Source of the DNA: Stephanodiscus triporus
Lineage: Eukaryota; Bacillariophyta; Thalassiosirophyceae; Thalassiosirales; Thalassiosiraceae
DNA: 18,541 nucleotides
Reading direction: 5' to 3'
Assembly: GCA_036939755.1 (NCBI GenBank)
Contig: JALLAZ010000274.1
Coordinates: 1 to 18,541, forward strand
In this document: in pieces, positions 1 through 7,839 of the stretch
Position numbering within the stretch: position 1 is the stretch's first letter
Layout: each line of letters opens with the position of its first letter
Made by a program: the position numbers and the translations under genes
The notes under the pieces: model-generated
The model's database searches: none
Told to the model about the DNA's origin: nothing
The model's input: the letters and a program-made list of their open reading frames with translations, nothing else

Positions 1-357
1 GGCCACCAATTCCAACTTGGCATGACCGTTGCCCTCGGCTACTTGCTTCAAGAACATTTTTTCATCACAACATCATTACACATAAACTCTATTACTTAAC
101 TTATATAATCTTCTTCTCTCCCATGTCTTGTAAAAACTGATTCCAGGTCACTTTTCATCCCAGGACAGATGGGGTTACACCATTGAATCAGTTATATGGG
201 GTTCTGTTCACTACAAATAATGAAATCCAACAAAGAGTCCAGCAAGAAGAGCTGGCCAGCCACAATAATCCATAATGTCCCGCCTTGTCCACTGCATTGT
301 ACCCTCGCACTGCCAAGCGCTCTAAAAAAATAAGTTGGCATGTATGTAGACATGACA
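1..357. other. Left-edge stretch with no firm gene
   Basis: This AT-richer stretch lies downstream of the minus-strand PPC gene and probably contains its 3' UTR. The only hint of coding is on the minus strand at the very edge. From an ATG at 57 the frame stays open to base 1 (19 codons) and would continue outside the window. In-frame stops lie a short way upstream of that ATG. It could be the start of a neighbouring gene, but 19 codons are too few to call. No RNA gene, repeat or terminator is seen here. Confidence 0.4.
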
Positions 358-909
358 TTAAATAGGCTTGCGTGTCGTGGGCTTGCGAGTTGTGGGCTTG
401 CGTGTCGTAGGCTTGCTTGTCGTGGGTTTGGACGTAGGACGCGCTGACGTAGGACTGCCAGTTGGAGCACTAACGGTGCACTGAAAGGTGAGGCCGCTAA
501 ACGTAGACCAGGCATGCACAGCGGCGTAGACCCTCGTGGGTGCCGATGCGGCGGCGGTGGAGCACGATTCCATGGATGTGCCCGAGTCACTGGAGCAGGC
601 ATTGCCCACAAATGCTGAGTCGGGGACGGCCTGGTCACCAAAGCGCATGTAGAGGTCGGCGTCGCCGTTCGGGCCATTGGTCGAGCACGACACGGTCTGG
701 CCAGTGGTGACATCCATGTAGTAGTGTCTGATCTGTCCCCCGGTCAATGCCATGTTGTTGATGGGAACGGTGTACATTACGGCGCTGACGGTGCACTGAA
801 AGGTGAGGCCGCTAAACGTAGACCAGGCATGCACAGCGGCATAGACCCTCGTGGGTGCCGATGCGGCGGCGGTGGTATACTTGCGGCGAGAAACGGCAGT
901 AGAGCCCAT
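358..909 (-). CDS. PPC-domain secreted-type protein, probably truncated
   Basis: The 183-residue product carries one bacterial-type pre-peptidase C-terminal (PPC, PF04151-like) beta-sandwich domain at about residues 43-150. It is recognised by the core motif GDADLYMRFG and the following Cys pair. PPC domains are usually accessory, ligand- or substrate-binding modules of secreted proteases. Residues after about 150 are a Thr/Pro/Lys tail with pentapeptide repeats (KPTTR-type), as in many diatom extracellular proteins. The N-terminus (residues 13-43) is a copy of the last strands of the same domain, so the gene begins inside a first, lost PPC repeat. The chosen ATG at 909 is directly preceded by an in-frame TGA. 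No signal peptide is visible, and only 268 bp separate it from the next gene, so no protease domain fits. It is either a gene fragment or the last exon of a gene whose 5' part is lost. The domain call is fairly secure; whether the gene is functional is not. Confidence 0.6.
   Translation of the reverse strand: MGSTAVSRRKYTTAAASAPTRVYAAVHAWSTFSGLTFQCTVSAVMYTVPINNMALTGGQIRHYYMDVTTGQTVSCSTNGPNGDADLYMRFGDQAVPDSAFVGNACSSDSGTSMESCSTAAASAPTRVYAAVHAWSTFSGLTFQCTVSAPTGSPTSARPTSKPTTSKPTTRKPTTRKPTTRKPI
365..424 (-). repeat. 15-bp tandem repeat, four copies
   Basis: Four consecutive 15-bp units start at 365, 380, 395 and 410 and differ from one another at a few bases. A fifth, more diverged unit follows at 425. 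Read on the minus strand they encode the Lys-Pro-Thr-Thr-Arg type tail of the PPC protein. Such a minisatellite can change copy number without breaking the frame. Confidence 0.85.
473..560 (-). repeat. 88-bp direct repeat, copy A
   Basis: This copy is identical to 788-875 except at one base (g at 526 against a at 841). The offset is 315 bp, exactly 105 codons, so both copies are read in the same frame. It encodes the last strands of the PPC domain. Confidence 0.95.
788..875 (-). repeat. 88-bp direct repeat, copy B
   Basis: This is the second copy of the 88-bp repeat at 473-560. It lies at the 5' end of the PPC gene and is what remains of an upstream domain copy. The one-base divergence points to a recent tandem duplication or to gene conversion. 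Confidence 0.95.
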
Positions 910-1177
910 TCAAGTAAGCGGCCCAATTATGAATCAAATCATGCAAATTCTTTCCACTACACCGGTGAACATCTATTCTTAACTCCAATCACATAACTTG
1001 TTGATGATTTTATGTTGTTACATTTACCGTCACGTTTTGTGCGGCCACGCTCTATTGATCCAATCTTCGTCTTCTCCATTCGTCCGTGAATCGAACCCGC
1101 AATCCAACCTCATGTCGCCGATCCTTCCATCCACCCACGGACGAACAACATGATATTCCCCAATGAGAAAGACCACC

Positions 1178-2182
1178 CTACTCCTGCATCCTCTTCCGCA
1201 GCTGCCTCTGATGCTGCCACGTCGTCTTGCGAAAGCTAAACGTGGGCGCATACGTTCGTCCCTCCGCGGCGTCCCGAAATTGCTTCCATCCCAACACCGG
1301 CCTCAGCTCCTCGTCCATCTCCACGGCCCGTCGGATGATCTCGAGGCTCTTGGTCGAGAGACCGTTCTTCATCTCGAACAGCGCGTACGCCTGCAATACC
1401 TTCGCCGAGCACGAGCACTTCTGCCCGCCTTCCCCGTCGTACTCGTAGTCTTCCCCGTCCGATCCGACGCGATCGTGTGTGAGAGCCACGCGACGGAAGA
1501 ATCGAAGGAAGACCGACCGGGTGGCCCTGACGTCGCCCGTGCGCTGCATGTGCAGGGCCAGGAGGAGCGTCGACACGGCGAGCTTGGTGTGATCGCAATC
1601 CCTCCCCCCTGAGAGCTCGCTTTCGTACGTGAGTTCCTCGATTATCCGGCGGTATATCTTCTCGGCGCAATCCCACTTGCCCATCTTGATCAGTACGCGT
1701 GCGTAGTAATGCTTCGTCGCCAGACCGACGAAGTCCTTGTCGAGTTGAAGTAGGTCGCGGTCCGACGGAACCTCGGATGATACGAGGGACTGCCTCGTCT
1801 GGGTGGCGGAGGCGTCGCCGGCGTTGTTCGTCCTCATGACGGTGGAGTAGTACTGCACCGACCGCTCGATCCACTCGTGCCTGCGCTGGGACAGTCCGGA
1901 GAGGTTCTTCGCGGCCGAGAAGGCTTCGACGACCGTGACTGTCTCAGTCGTCGTCGCGCGCGATAATAGAGTCAGGAAGGCGAAGTAAAGGGCTGATTTT
2001 AGCCTCCTTCGCCCTCGCACAGTCGTCGTCGTCGTCGTCGTCGTCGACGACGTCGATGTCGCGTCATTGTTCCGTGAATCGGCGGATCCCGAAGCGGCAG
2101 CGGGAATCGTCAACCATCGCCGCCATGACGATCGGTCTTCGCCTTGGAGACAGACCGGAGTTTTTCTAGAGACTACGCACAT
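1178..2182 (-). CDS. TPR-like repeat protein, possibly plastid-targeted
   Basis: This 334-residue protein has no enzyme motif that I recognise. From about residue 160 it is alpha-helical with TPR-like paired helices: KHYYARVLIKMGKWDCAEKI, then LLLALHMQRTGDVRATRSVF, then VLQAYALFEMKNGLSTKSLE. Each has the small/aromatic spacing typical of TPR units, which act as protein-binding scaffolds. The N-terminal third has a Thr tract coded by a triplet repeat. After that come basic residues, a hydrophobic segment at about 62-73 and VEAFSA at about 85-90. The Ala-Phe after a hydrophobic stretch resembles the ASAFAP cleavage motif of diatom plastid presequences, although it sits unusually far from the start. 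The frame stays open to an ATG at 2488 (436 residues). I prefer 2182 because the extra 102 residues look like untranslated sequence and leave little room for a promoter; another possibility is an unrecognised 5' intron. It is divergent to the kinase gene at 2596. Confidence 0.65.
   Translation of the reverse strand: MCVVSRKTPVCLQGEDRSSWRRWLTIPAAASGSADSRNNDATSTSSTTTTTTTTVRGRRRLKSALYFAFLTLLSRATTTETVTVVEAFSAAKNLSGLSQRRHEWIERSVQYYSTVMRTNNAGDASATQTRQSLVSSEVPSDRDLLQLDKDFVGLATKHYYARVLIKMGKWDCAEKIYRRIIEELTYESELSGGRDCDHTKLAVSTLLLALHMQRTGDVRATRSVFLRFFRRVALTHDRVGSDGEDYEYDGEGGQKCSCSAKVLQAYALFEMKNGLSTKSLEIIRRAVEMDEELRPVLGWKQFRDAAEGRTYAPTFSFRKTTWQHQRQLRKRMQE
2022..2045 (-). repeat. (GTC)8 triplet repeat coding poly-Thr
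   Basis: Eight perfect GTC units on the plus strand are read on the minus strand as ACG, giving eight Thr residues in the TPR-like protein. The same triplet family recurs in three neighbouring genes. Confidence 0.95.
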
Positions 2183-2493
2183 GGTTCTGTCGCGCGTAAA
2201 GGAGAAGCGATTGATCAACTGCGTTGGTGTGTCTGAGAGTTGTGAAGTGGTGAATATGAATAGGTAGCTGAGCGTTGCGAGGAAGAGAATTCGTCGTTTG
2301 TTTGTCTTGGTTAAAAATTCCGACGCCCAGCATTTTTCTTCCTTCCGCCTTGCACTGTTTGCCCGCGCGCGGCCGTCACGCGCTTCTCTCCTCGCAACAA
2401 GAACAACATGACAACAGAAAACAAAGAACATCTGTGTTTTTTGTCTGAGCTTCGGAAAGGCGCGTGCCGTCTCGTGCCAACACACCATCTCGA

Positions 2494-2523
2494 AGTGGTC
2501 TACCTAGGAATACGTAGACCACT
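2494..2523. promoter_or_regulatory. 10-bp inverted repeat in divergent promoter region
   Basis: The arms AGTGGTCTAC (2494-2503) and GTAGACCACT (2514-2523) are perfect reverse complements separated by 10 nt. The element lies between the divergent TPR-like gene (ATG at 2182) and kinase gene (ATG at 2596), 73 bp upstream of the kinase ATG. A dimeric regulator site serving one or both genes is plausible, as is an mRNA hairpin in a 5' UTR. The repeat itself is certain; its role is inferred from position. Confidence 0.5.
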
Positions 2524-2595
2524 ACTTTATGTATGTTTGATGTACATTCCACCTGTCTCAGATCCCACACTGCCTCAACATCATTAATATGTAAT

Positions 2596-3792
2596 ATGAC
2601 GACGAAAAACATACGTGCCGATGCCGCGGAGGCCATCGCCCGCGAGTTCGCGCTCGATGGCGACGTCGTCGCCGCCCGGCCGTACGGCGCCGGTCACATC
2701 AACGACACCTTCCTGGTCGAGACCGATGACGCCGCCTCGTCGGAGAGAGGCCCGACGACGACGACGACGACGACGACGACGGACCGCCGCCCTCGTCGTT
2801 ACGTCCTGCAGAGGATCAACGGCGACGTGTTCCGACGTCCGGACGAGGTAATGGAGAACGTCGTACGGGTGTGCGATCACGCGCGCGCGAGGCTCATCGG
2901 GAAGCCCGACGCCGACAGGCGGGCCCTGCGTCTTGTCCCGACGAAGGCGTGGGGCGGGAGGAGCCGGGGCAGCGACCAACGCTCCTCGTGGTGGTTCGTC
3001 GACGACGCGGGAGGCCGATGGAGGTGTTACCACCTCGTGCCGAACGCGACGGGGCACGACGTCGTGTCGATTCCCGAGCAGGCGCGCGCCGCCGCGAGGG
3101 CGTTCGGGTCCTTCCAGTCCCTCCTCTCGGACATGCCTCCCGGGGTAAGGCTCCACGAGACGATACCGAACTTTCACGACACGCCCTCCCGCTTCGAGGC
3201 GTTCCGCGCGGCCGTCGCGAACGACGTGCGAGGACGCGTCGCGCTCGCCGGGACGGAGATCGATTTCGCGTTCGATCGCGAACGCGATGCGCGCGTCCTC
3301 GTCGACGCGCTCCGCGACGGGGTCATCCCCGAGCGAATCGCGCACAACGACGCGAAGATCGGCAACGTCCTCCTCGACGACGTCACGCACGACGGCCTGT
3401 GCGTCGTCGACCTCGACACGGTCATGCCGGGCACGGTCCTGTACGACTTCGGCGACCTGGTACGGACGTCCACGTCCCCCGCCCCCGAGGACGAGACGGA
3501 CGCGTCGAGGGTGACGATGCGGTTCGACGTGTTTGAGGCCCTCGTGGAGGGGTACCTCGAATCGACTCGCGATTTCCTCACGCTCGCGGAGAAATCGCTG
3601 CTGCCGTTTTCGGGGAAGTTGATCACGTTCGAGATCGGACTGCGTTTTCTGACGGATTACCTCGATGGGGACAAGTACTTCAAGGTCGATCGACCCGGAC
3701 ACAACCTGGACCGCGCCCGTGCGCAGTTCTGGTTGGTGAAGTCCATCGAGGAACAGATGTCGGAAATGCAGGCGCTCGTCGACGGCTTGTGA
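2596..3792 (+). CDS. APH-fold sugar kinase, N-acetylhexosamine 1-kinase-like
   Basis: This 398-residue kinase has the aminoglycoside-phosphotransferase fold, close to the roughly 360-residue length of N-acetylhexosamine 1-kinases. It has a nucleotide-binding loop PYGAGHINDTF at residues 29-39 and a Brenner-type catalytic loop HNDAKIGNVLLDD from H250 (catalytic D252, Mg-binding N257). The Mg-binding VVDLDTVMPG has D272 and D274 and is followed by YDFGDLVRT. The combination of HND, DLDTVMPG and YDFGD is what I know from the NahK/LnpB type, which makes GlcNAc-1-P or GalNAc-1-P from the free sugar and ATP; related COG2334 kinases act on other small substrates. In a diatom this would be cytosolic amino-sugar salvage feeding UDP-GlcNAc, chitin and glycans. 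No signal peptide or intron is seen. The frame begins at 2533, but I chose the ATG at 2596 because homology-like sequence starts right after it. The coding sequence is strikingly GC-rich at third positions. The kinase family is secure; the substrate is inferred. Confidence 0.85.
   Translation: MTTKNIRADAAEAIAREFALDGDVVAARPYGAGHINDTFLVETDDAASSERGPTTTTTTTTTDRRPRRYVLQRINGDVFRRPDEVMENVVRVCDHARARLIGKPDADRRALRLVPTKAWGGRSRGSDQRSSWWFVDDAGGRWRCYHLVPNATGHDVVSIPEQARAAARAFGSFQSLLSDMPPGVRLHETIPNFHDTPSRFEAFRAAVANDVRGRVALAGTEIDFAFDRERDARVLVDALRDGVIPERIAHNDAKIGNVLLDDVTHDGLCVVDLDTVMPGTVLYDFGDLVRTSTSPAPEDETDASRVTMRFDVFEALVEGYLESTRDFLTLAEKSLLPFSGKLITFEIGLRFLTDYLDGDKYFKVDRPGHNLDRARAQFWLVKSIEEQMSEMQALVDGL
2755..2781 (+). 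repeat. (ACG)9 triplet repeat coding poly-Thr
   Basis: Nine perfect ACG codons insert nine Thr residues between the nucleotide-binding loop and the next strand of the kinase. This is a surface loop in the APH fold, so the tract is probably tolerated there. Confidence 0.95.
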
Positions 3793-4422
3793 GGTGGCGG
3801 CATGGAGCCCTCGACAATCATCGTCATTCTTTGTTTCGTGGCATGATTCAAAGTCTCTCGCCATGAAGCCCCACGCAGAGTGGAACGACCAAACCGGCCC
3901 ACCGAGGAATGTGTGACCATGACCGCGGGTGCTATCGCTGATTGGCGCATTCGATCTGCAAAATGATCATGAGTCGTGCCGCTGATCGTCAATCAACCTC
4001 CCTTCGTCCGTTTGCCACGCCCAAAACTTTTCAGACGGTGTGGATATCGGTGTCTGGATTTGCAAGTACGTTCGCCCCATGCGTAGGTACACGAGCGTGT
4101 GGCATTTCAGCGAACTCCCACGGAAAGCTCAAAGAAAAGGATTGATAATTAATGGTTCAAGGGAACTGTTAGTCACAGCTTTTGATTAGAGCATCTTAAA
4201 GAGTTGGTGATGAGGTTCAGAGCGATTATTTTTGTCGGAGATTCTATGATTTGATGATGAATAAGAAATTTACACATACTTTTTGAATCGCAGCTTATTT
4301 ATTTACTTTTCCTCATCTGGCCATTTCATACAGGATTGTGTAGTTTGCGGGGTTGTAAAATAAGATCTCGAACACAATGGAGGCAGGTGTTGAGCCAACA
4401 CCGCCAGTGGAGCACCCAAGTA
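3793..4422. other. Convergent 3' intergenic region, no gene seen
   Basis: This 630-bp region lies between two converging genes, the kinase and the oxygenase-methyltransferase. It becomes AT-rich from about 4140 and should hold both 3' UTRs and polyadenylation signals. The short open frames in it (for example 3942-4145 plus) show no domain-like sequence. I see no RNA gene or strong repeat. Confidence 0.6.
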
Positions 4423-6112
4423 CTAGGCATATTCGGAATAGATCGGTTCCTCGAATCTAGCCCCCCCATCCCCGATGCGTTTTTGCAGGATCGTCATGCT
4501 ATTCTGGAACCGCTTGTGAGGTTCGAGTAGAGACAGCTCCACGTATTCCTCCGCGGGTATGCCCGTCTCATCCACCCCCCCCCGTCGTCGTACCCCCTCC
4601 AGCCACCCTCGCGTTCTCACGTTGGTGAGCGTGGAATGGCAAACCAGAAAGCCGCCAGGACGAATGTACCTCCAAACCCTCGACATGTACTCCGTCATTC
4701 GCGATCCGACCCCGAAGTCGCACCACAGCATGTCGACTGACTCGATCCATGAGAAGTGCGTGTCCAGCGCGTCGAACGCGTCTCCCCTAAGGAATCGCAA
4801 GTAAGTGTCGAGGCCGAGGGTGCGCGCGACCCCGACGGCGGAGGAGGCGGTCTCCCTCTGATGTTCGCAATTGTCGATGCAAAGAAGGGAGGAGGAGGGG
4901 GACGCCCATTCTTCCAATATCGGTGTGCCGAATGGGTAATCCAATAGCCGCAGTCTGCCCTCCTTATCCAAGTTCGCGACGCGACGCATCTCCTCCTCAT
5001 TGTCCTTTAGCGCCTGCAGCAGATACAACGTCGTGTACCCCGCACCGACCTCGACGACGTTCCGGACCTTCGTGAACCTAACGAACGAGTATAGCAACGG
5101 ACCGGCATTCTCCACCCCCATGTGCGGATTATACAGCGGCCAGACGTGATGGAGGAACCGCGTCGAGAACATGGGGGATGCGTTGAGGAATACGTCCCGG
5201 ACAGCGGCGTCGTGCCGGAAAAGCGCTTCCTCCTCCTCCGACGGTGAATTCTCGTCCTCATCGTTCGTCGTGATTGTCTCGAAGAGGACGTCGGTCCGGA
5301 TAACGTACTTCGGTCGTGCCCCGGATATCACCGGCGACCCCTCGTGCAGCGGCCATATCTCTCGCGCGCGTTCGACGGCCGATTCGGTCACCGCCTGCGG
5401 AAACACCAGTATCGATCCCGCGCGCGGCCTGATGGAAGCGATGACCACGCCACCCCCTCCGTCGTCGTATTTTCCGTTGTCGTCCCCGATCCGCCGTTCG
5501 GATGCCGGCTCGTAGAATTTCGTGTGCCCGCCACGAAAATCGTCGTTCAAGTAGACGAGAACGGTCAATCGCGATACAACCTCCGACCCCGGATATTGGT
5601 GGGAAGCATCCCAGTGCAGGAAGGGCGCGGACGATGCGGAGCCCTCGTCATCGTCGTCGTCCAGGGATGATCCTCCCGGTGGGAACCCCGCGTCGATGTG
5701 AGGTGCGAATCGTTCGTTCCGATCGGGGGCGTACCGATAGACCCTGAACCGTCGATTGATCCCTTTGAGCGCGTATCGACGCGACCTGCAGCCGTTCGCG
5801 TCGTCGCCAACGTCGTCGTCGACGGCCCTGAGCTCCCCGTCCGCGGCGACCACTCCCTCAATATCCACTTGAGGTCCGATGATTCCGAAGAGATCGTCCG
5901 CGACCGCTTTCGATACCACTATTTGCATCGCACCGTGATTGTTCTTCCCGGCGTCGTACGCCCCGAAGCCCAATTCGCATTCGCATGTTTTTATCATCCG
6001 CTCGCACGCCTCCTTCGACACCGCATTTTCCAGGACGAACGCGTTGGAATTGCGCAACACGGCCTCGAGTCCCATCCTCCTCGGTCGGACGACGACATCC
6101 CCCGCCGCCCGA

Positions 6113-6143
<31 letters not shown>

Positions 6144-6489
6144 CACCGTCGACGACGGCGAACGTCGGCACCCCCACAGCGGTCAAGAAGCCGCCGCCGC
6201 CGTCGTTCTCTCCCCCCTCGTCAGGTCCGGGACGTATTCGCACGACGTCCCCCCCCAGCTCAGAAGAATTCGCGACCGACTTCGGCTTCGTCGTCGACGT
6301 CGTCGCCGCCTTTGTGGCCGGGTCGGTCGGATCCCGAATAGCCTCGATCGACGTCCTTGTTCGCGCCGCGACGGCGCCCCGGGCACGGATGACCGACGAC
6401 ACGGGGCAAAGGCATCGAACTCGCGATTGCGGTGATAATAATTGGAGGACCGTCACCGATAATATTATCAGCGCTCGGGAGGGTACCAT
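4423..6489 (-). CDS. 2OG-Fe(II) oxygenase (P4H-like) fused to SAM methyltransferase-like domain
   Basis: This is a 688-residue two-domain protein. Residues about 140-405 form a prolyl-4-hydroxylase-type jelly-roll oxygenase. The iron ligands are H264 and D266 (in RFAPHIDAGFPPG) and H382 (in LHEGSPV), and a basic residue about 10-12 positions further on (R392 or K394) would bind 2-oxoglutarate. Between them lie SRLTVLVYLND and RGGHTKFYEP, a signature of this family. Residues about 415-680 look like a class I Rossmann methyltransferase: motif I VVEVGAGYTTLYL (E480-G484), LLCIDN, and RYIRPGGFLVCHST. The ATG at 6489 is chosen because it opens a signal-like N-terminus (ALIILSVTVLQLL), suggesting ER entry or plastid import. 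An in-frame ATG at 6636 adds 49 unpromising residues. Acidic and Ser tracts fill the linkers, and no intron is visible. The fusion is read in one uninterrupted frame. The substrate is unknown: protein Pro/Lys side chains or a small metabolite are both possible. Confidence 0.82.
6115..6141 (-). repeat. (CGA)9 triplet repeat coding poly-Ser
   Basis: Nine perfect CGA units on the plus strand are read on the minus strand as TCG, giving nine Ser residues just before the oxygenase domain. Confidence 0.95.
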
Positions 6490-6988
6490 CGTCGCGTCCG
6501 GTGTGGAGTGTGGCGGCAGCGCGGCCAGCGGCAGCGCGCGGACGGGGGCAAAACATGGCGGGAAGGTTAAGCGCTCCCCGGAATCATACTTTCCCTTTTC
6601 TTTTCTCGTCCAGTGAGAAAATGAGGAAAGGTGCACTCACAAAAATTCCCTCCAACATGAAAGTGCCACAAAAGAGGAGGAATCGCCGATTGTGTTCCCG
6701 CTCCGCGCTGGCCCGATGAATAGTAGTATCGATCATTATTATTTCGGAAAATCGTCTCGCTCAAATAATATAATCATCACTGCGTTGAACGAGAAAGGAG
6801 CCGCCAATCGCCGTAATTATGTTTTTGGCGTACGGTTGAATGGGACTCGACCGTCGGTTGGAATTCGCAAGGTTACCAGGGAAGTGAAAAGAGCGAGAGT
6901 GTTCGTGGGTGCACTCCATACACAAAAGATATTGTGAGGCGTCCTCTCAGATAAAAGGAGCCGCCAAGGAAAGCGCTCACTCACATCG
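6490..6988. promoter_or_regulatory. Divergent promoter region with repeated GCC-box-like motif
   Basis: This 499-bp region separates two divergent genes. A 14-nt word, AAAGGAGCCGCCAA, occurs twice in the same orientation at 6794-6807 and 6954-6967, the second ending 21 bp before the ATG of the large gene. Its core AGCCGCC equals the plant GCC-box bound by AP2/ERF factors; whether diatom AP2-domain proteins bind it is not known to me. The second copy may lie in the 5' UTR. AT-rich segments at about 6720-6780 could hold core promoter elements, but no convincing TATA box can be assigned. Confidence 0.4.
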
Positions 6989-7799
6989 ATGGTGAAAATG
7001 GATTCCAATAACATGAATCCTCAGCATGACCGGTATTATCCGCACCTCCCGCCGCCCTCCTCCGGCGGAGGCAATGCCGTGGGCTACGGGAGATTACACG
7101 GCGGCGGTCCGCACCCTCCTCCTCCCCCGCCGGGAGGAGAGGGAGCCTACCACCACCTCCATCCCAACCAGGGCAATCCCCCCAAGTTCCCACCCGACTA
7201 CGGTCGCGGCGTCGGCGGTCCGCCGCACCGTTACGCCCCCTACGCCCACCACCCCCCGGTTCTGCCGCAGGAGCCGGAATCCCGGTATCCGCCCTCGTCC
7301 GCCCCGAGGGGCCACGTCGATCACTCGAGGCACCCCCCCCCTCCCCCGTCATCGTACGTCCCTCGAGCGCAGCAGCAGCCGGGCGCGGCCGCCGCCCCGC
7401 CGCTGCCGCACCCCGCTGACAGGTTCGGCAAGACCATCACGGTGTCGAATCGCGTGGCCATCCGGGACGACGATGATCGCGACTATGATACCGACCGCGA
7501 CGAAGACTTCAACCGCCACCACCACCACGACGACGACGACGACGACCAACCCCGATCCCTCCCGCAGACCGGGAGCAGCGCCTTCCTTCCGTACTCTGGT
7601 TCCCCCCCTCGCCGTTCTCATCCCACCGCTGGCGGCGGGGGGAAAATGAAGGTACCGATCGTCGATGATGGCGGCAGCGACGGGGCAAGCGACGACGAGA
7701 TCAAGGCCGCCAACTCGAAGCCATCGTCCGGCGACGACGACGCCGAGGGGGGCGAAAGGGCCAACGCCGACGTGGAAGAATCGCGGGACGACAATAACA

Positions 7800-7839
<40 letters not shown>

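Noticed and set aside
1..57. Start of a minus-strand gene running off the left edge
   Set aside because: Only 19 codons are visible, with stops upstream and no recognisable motif; noted in the left-edge entry but not called.
192..713. 173-codon minus-strand frame overlapping the PPC gene
   Set aside because: It is Pro/Arg/Ala/His-rich with no domain, and is a shifted reading of the PPC gene and its tandem repeats.
724..996. 90-codon plus-strand frame
   Set aside because: It lies antisense to the PPC gene and its 5' flank and shows no protein-like motif.
1080..1105. tRNA-like T-arm (GGTTCGATTC) on the minus strand
   Set aside because: The five bases flanking the TTCGATT loop do not pair, and no acceptor or anticodon arms can be placed around it.
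2183..2488. N-terminal extension of the TPR-like protein to the ATG at 2488
   Set aside because: It contains a hydrophobic stretch that could be a signal, but the rest looks untranslated. It would place the start within 110 bp of the divergent kinase ATG and over the inverted-repeat region. Not excluded.
2584..3864. 426-codon open frame antisense to the sugar kinase
   Set aside because: It is longer than the kinase frame but is Arg/Val/Glu-rich with no domain motif. It is explained by the GC-rich codon use of the kinase, which has clear catalytic motifs.
3942..4145. 67-codon plus-strand frame between convergent genes
   Set aside because: It has no domain, no supporting context, and a composition like its non-coding surroundings.
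6458..6469. 12-bp perfect palindrome GATAATATTATC
   Set aside because: It lies within the start of the oxygenase coding sequence, and a short AT palindrome is likely by chance.
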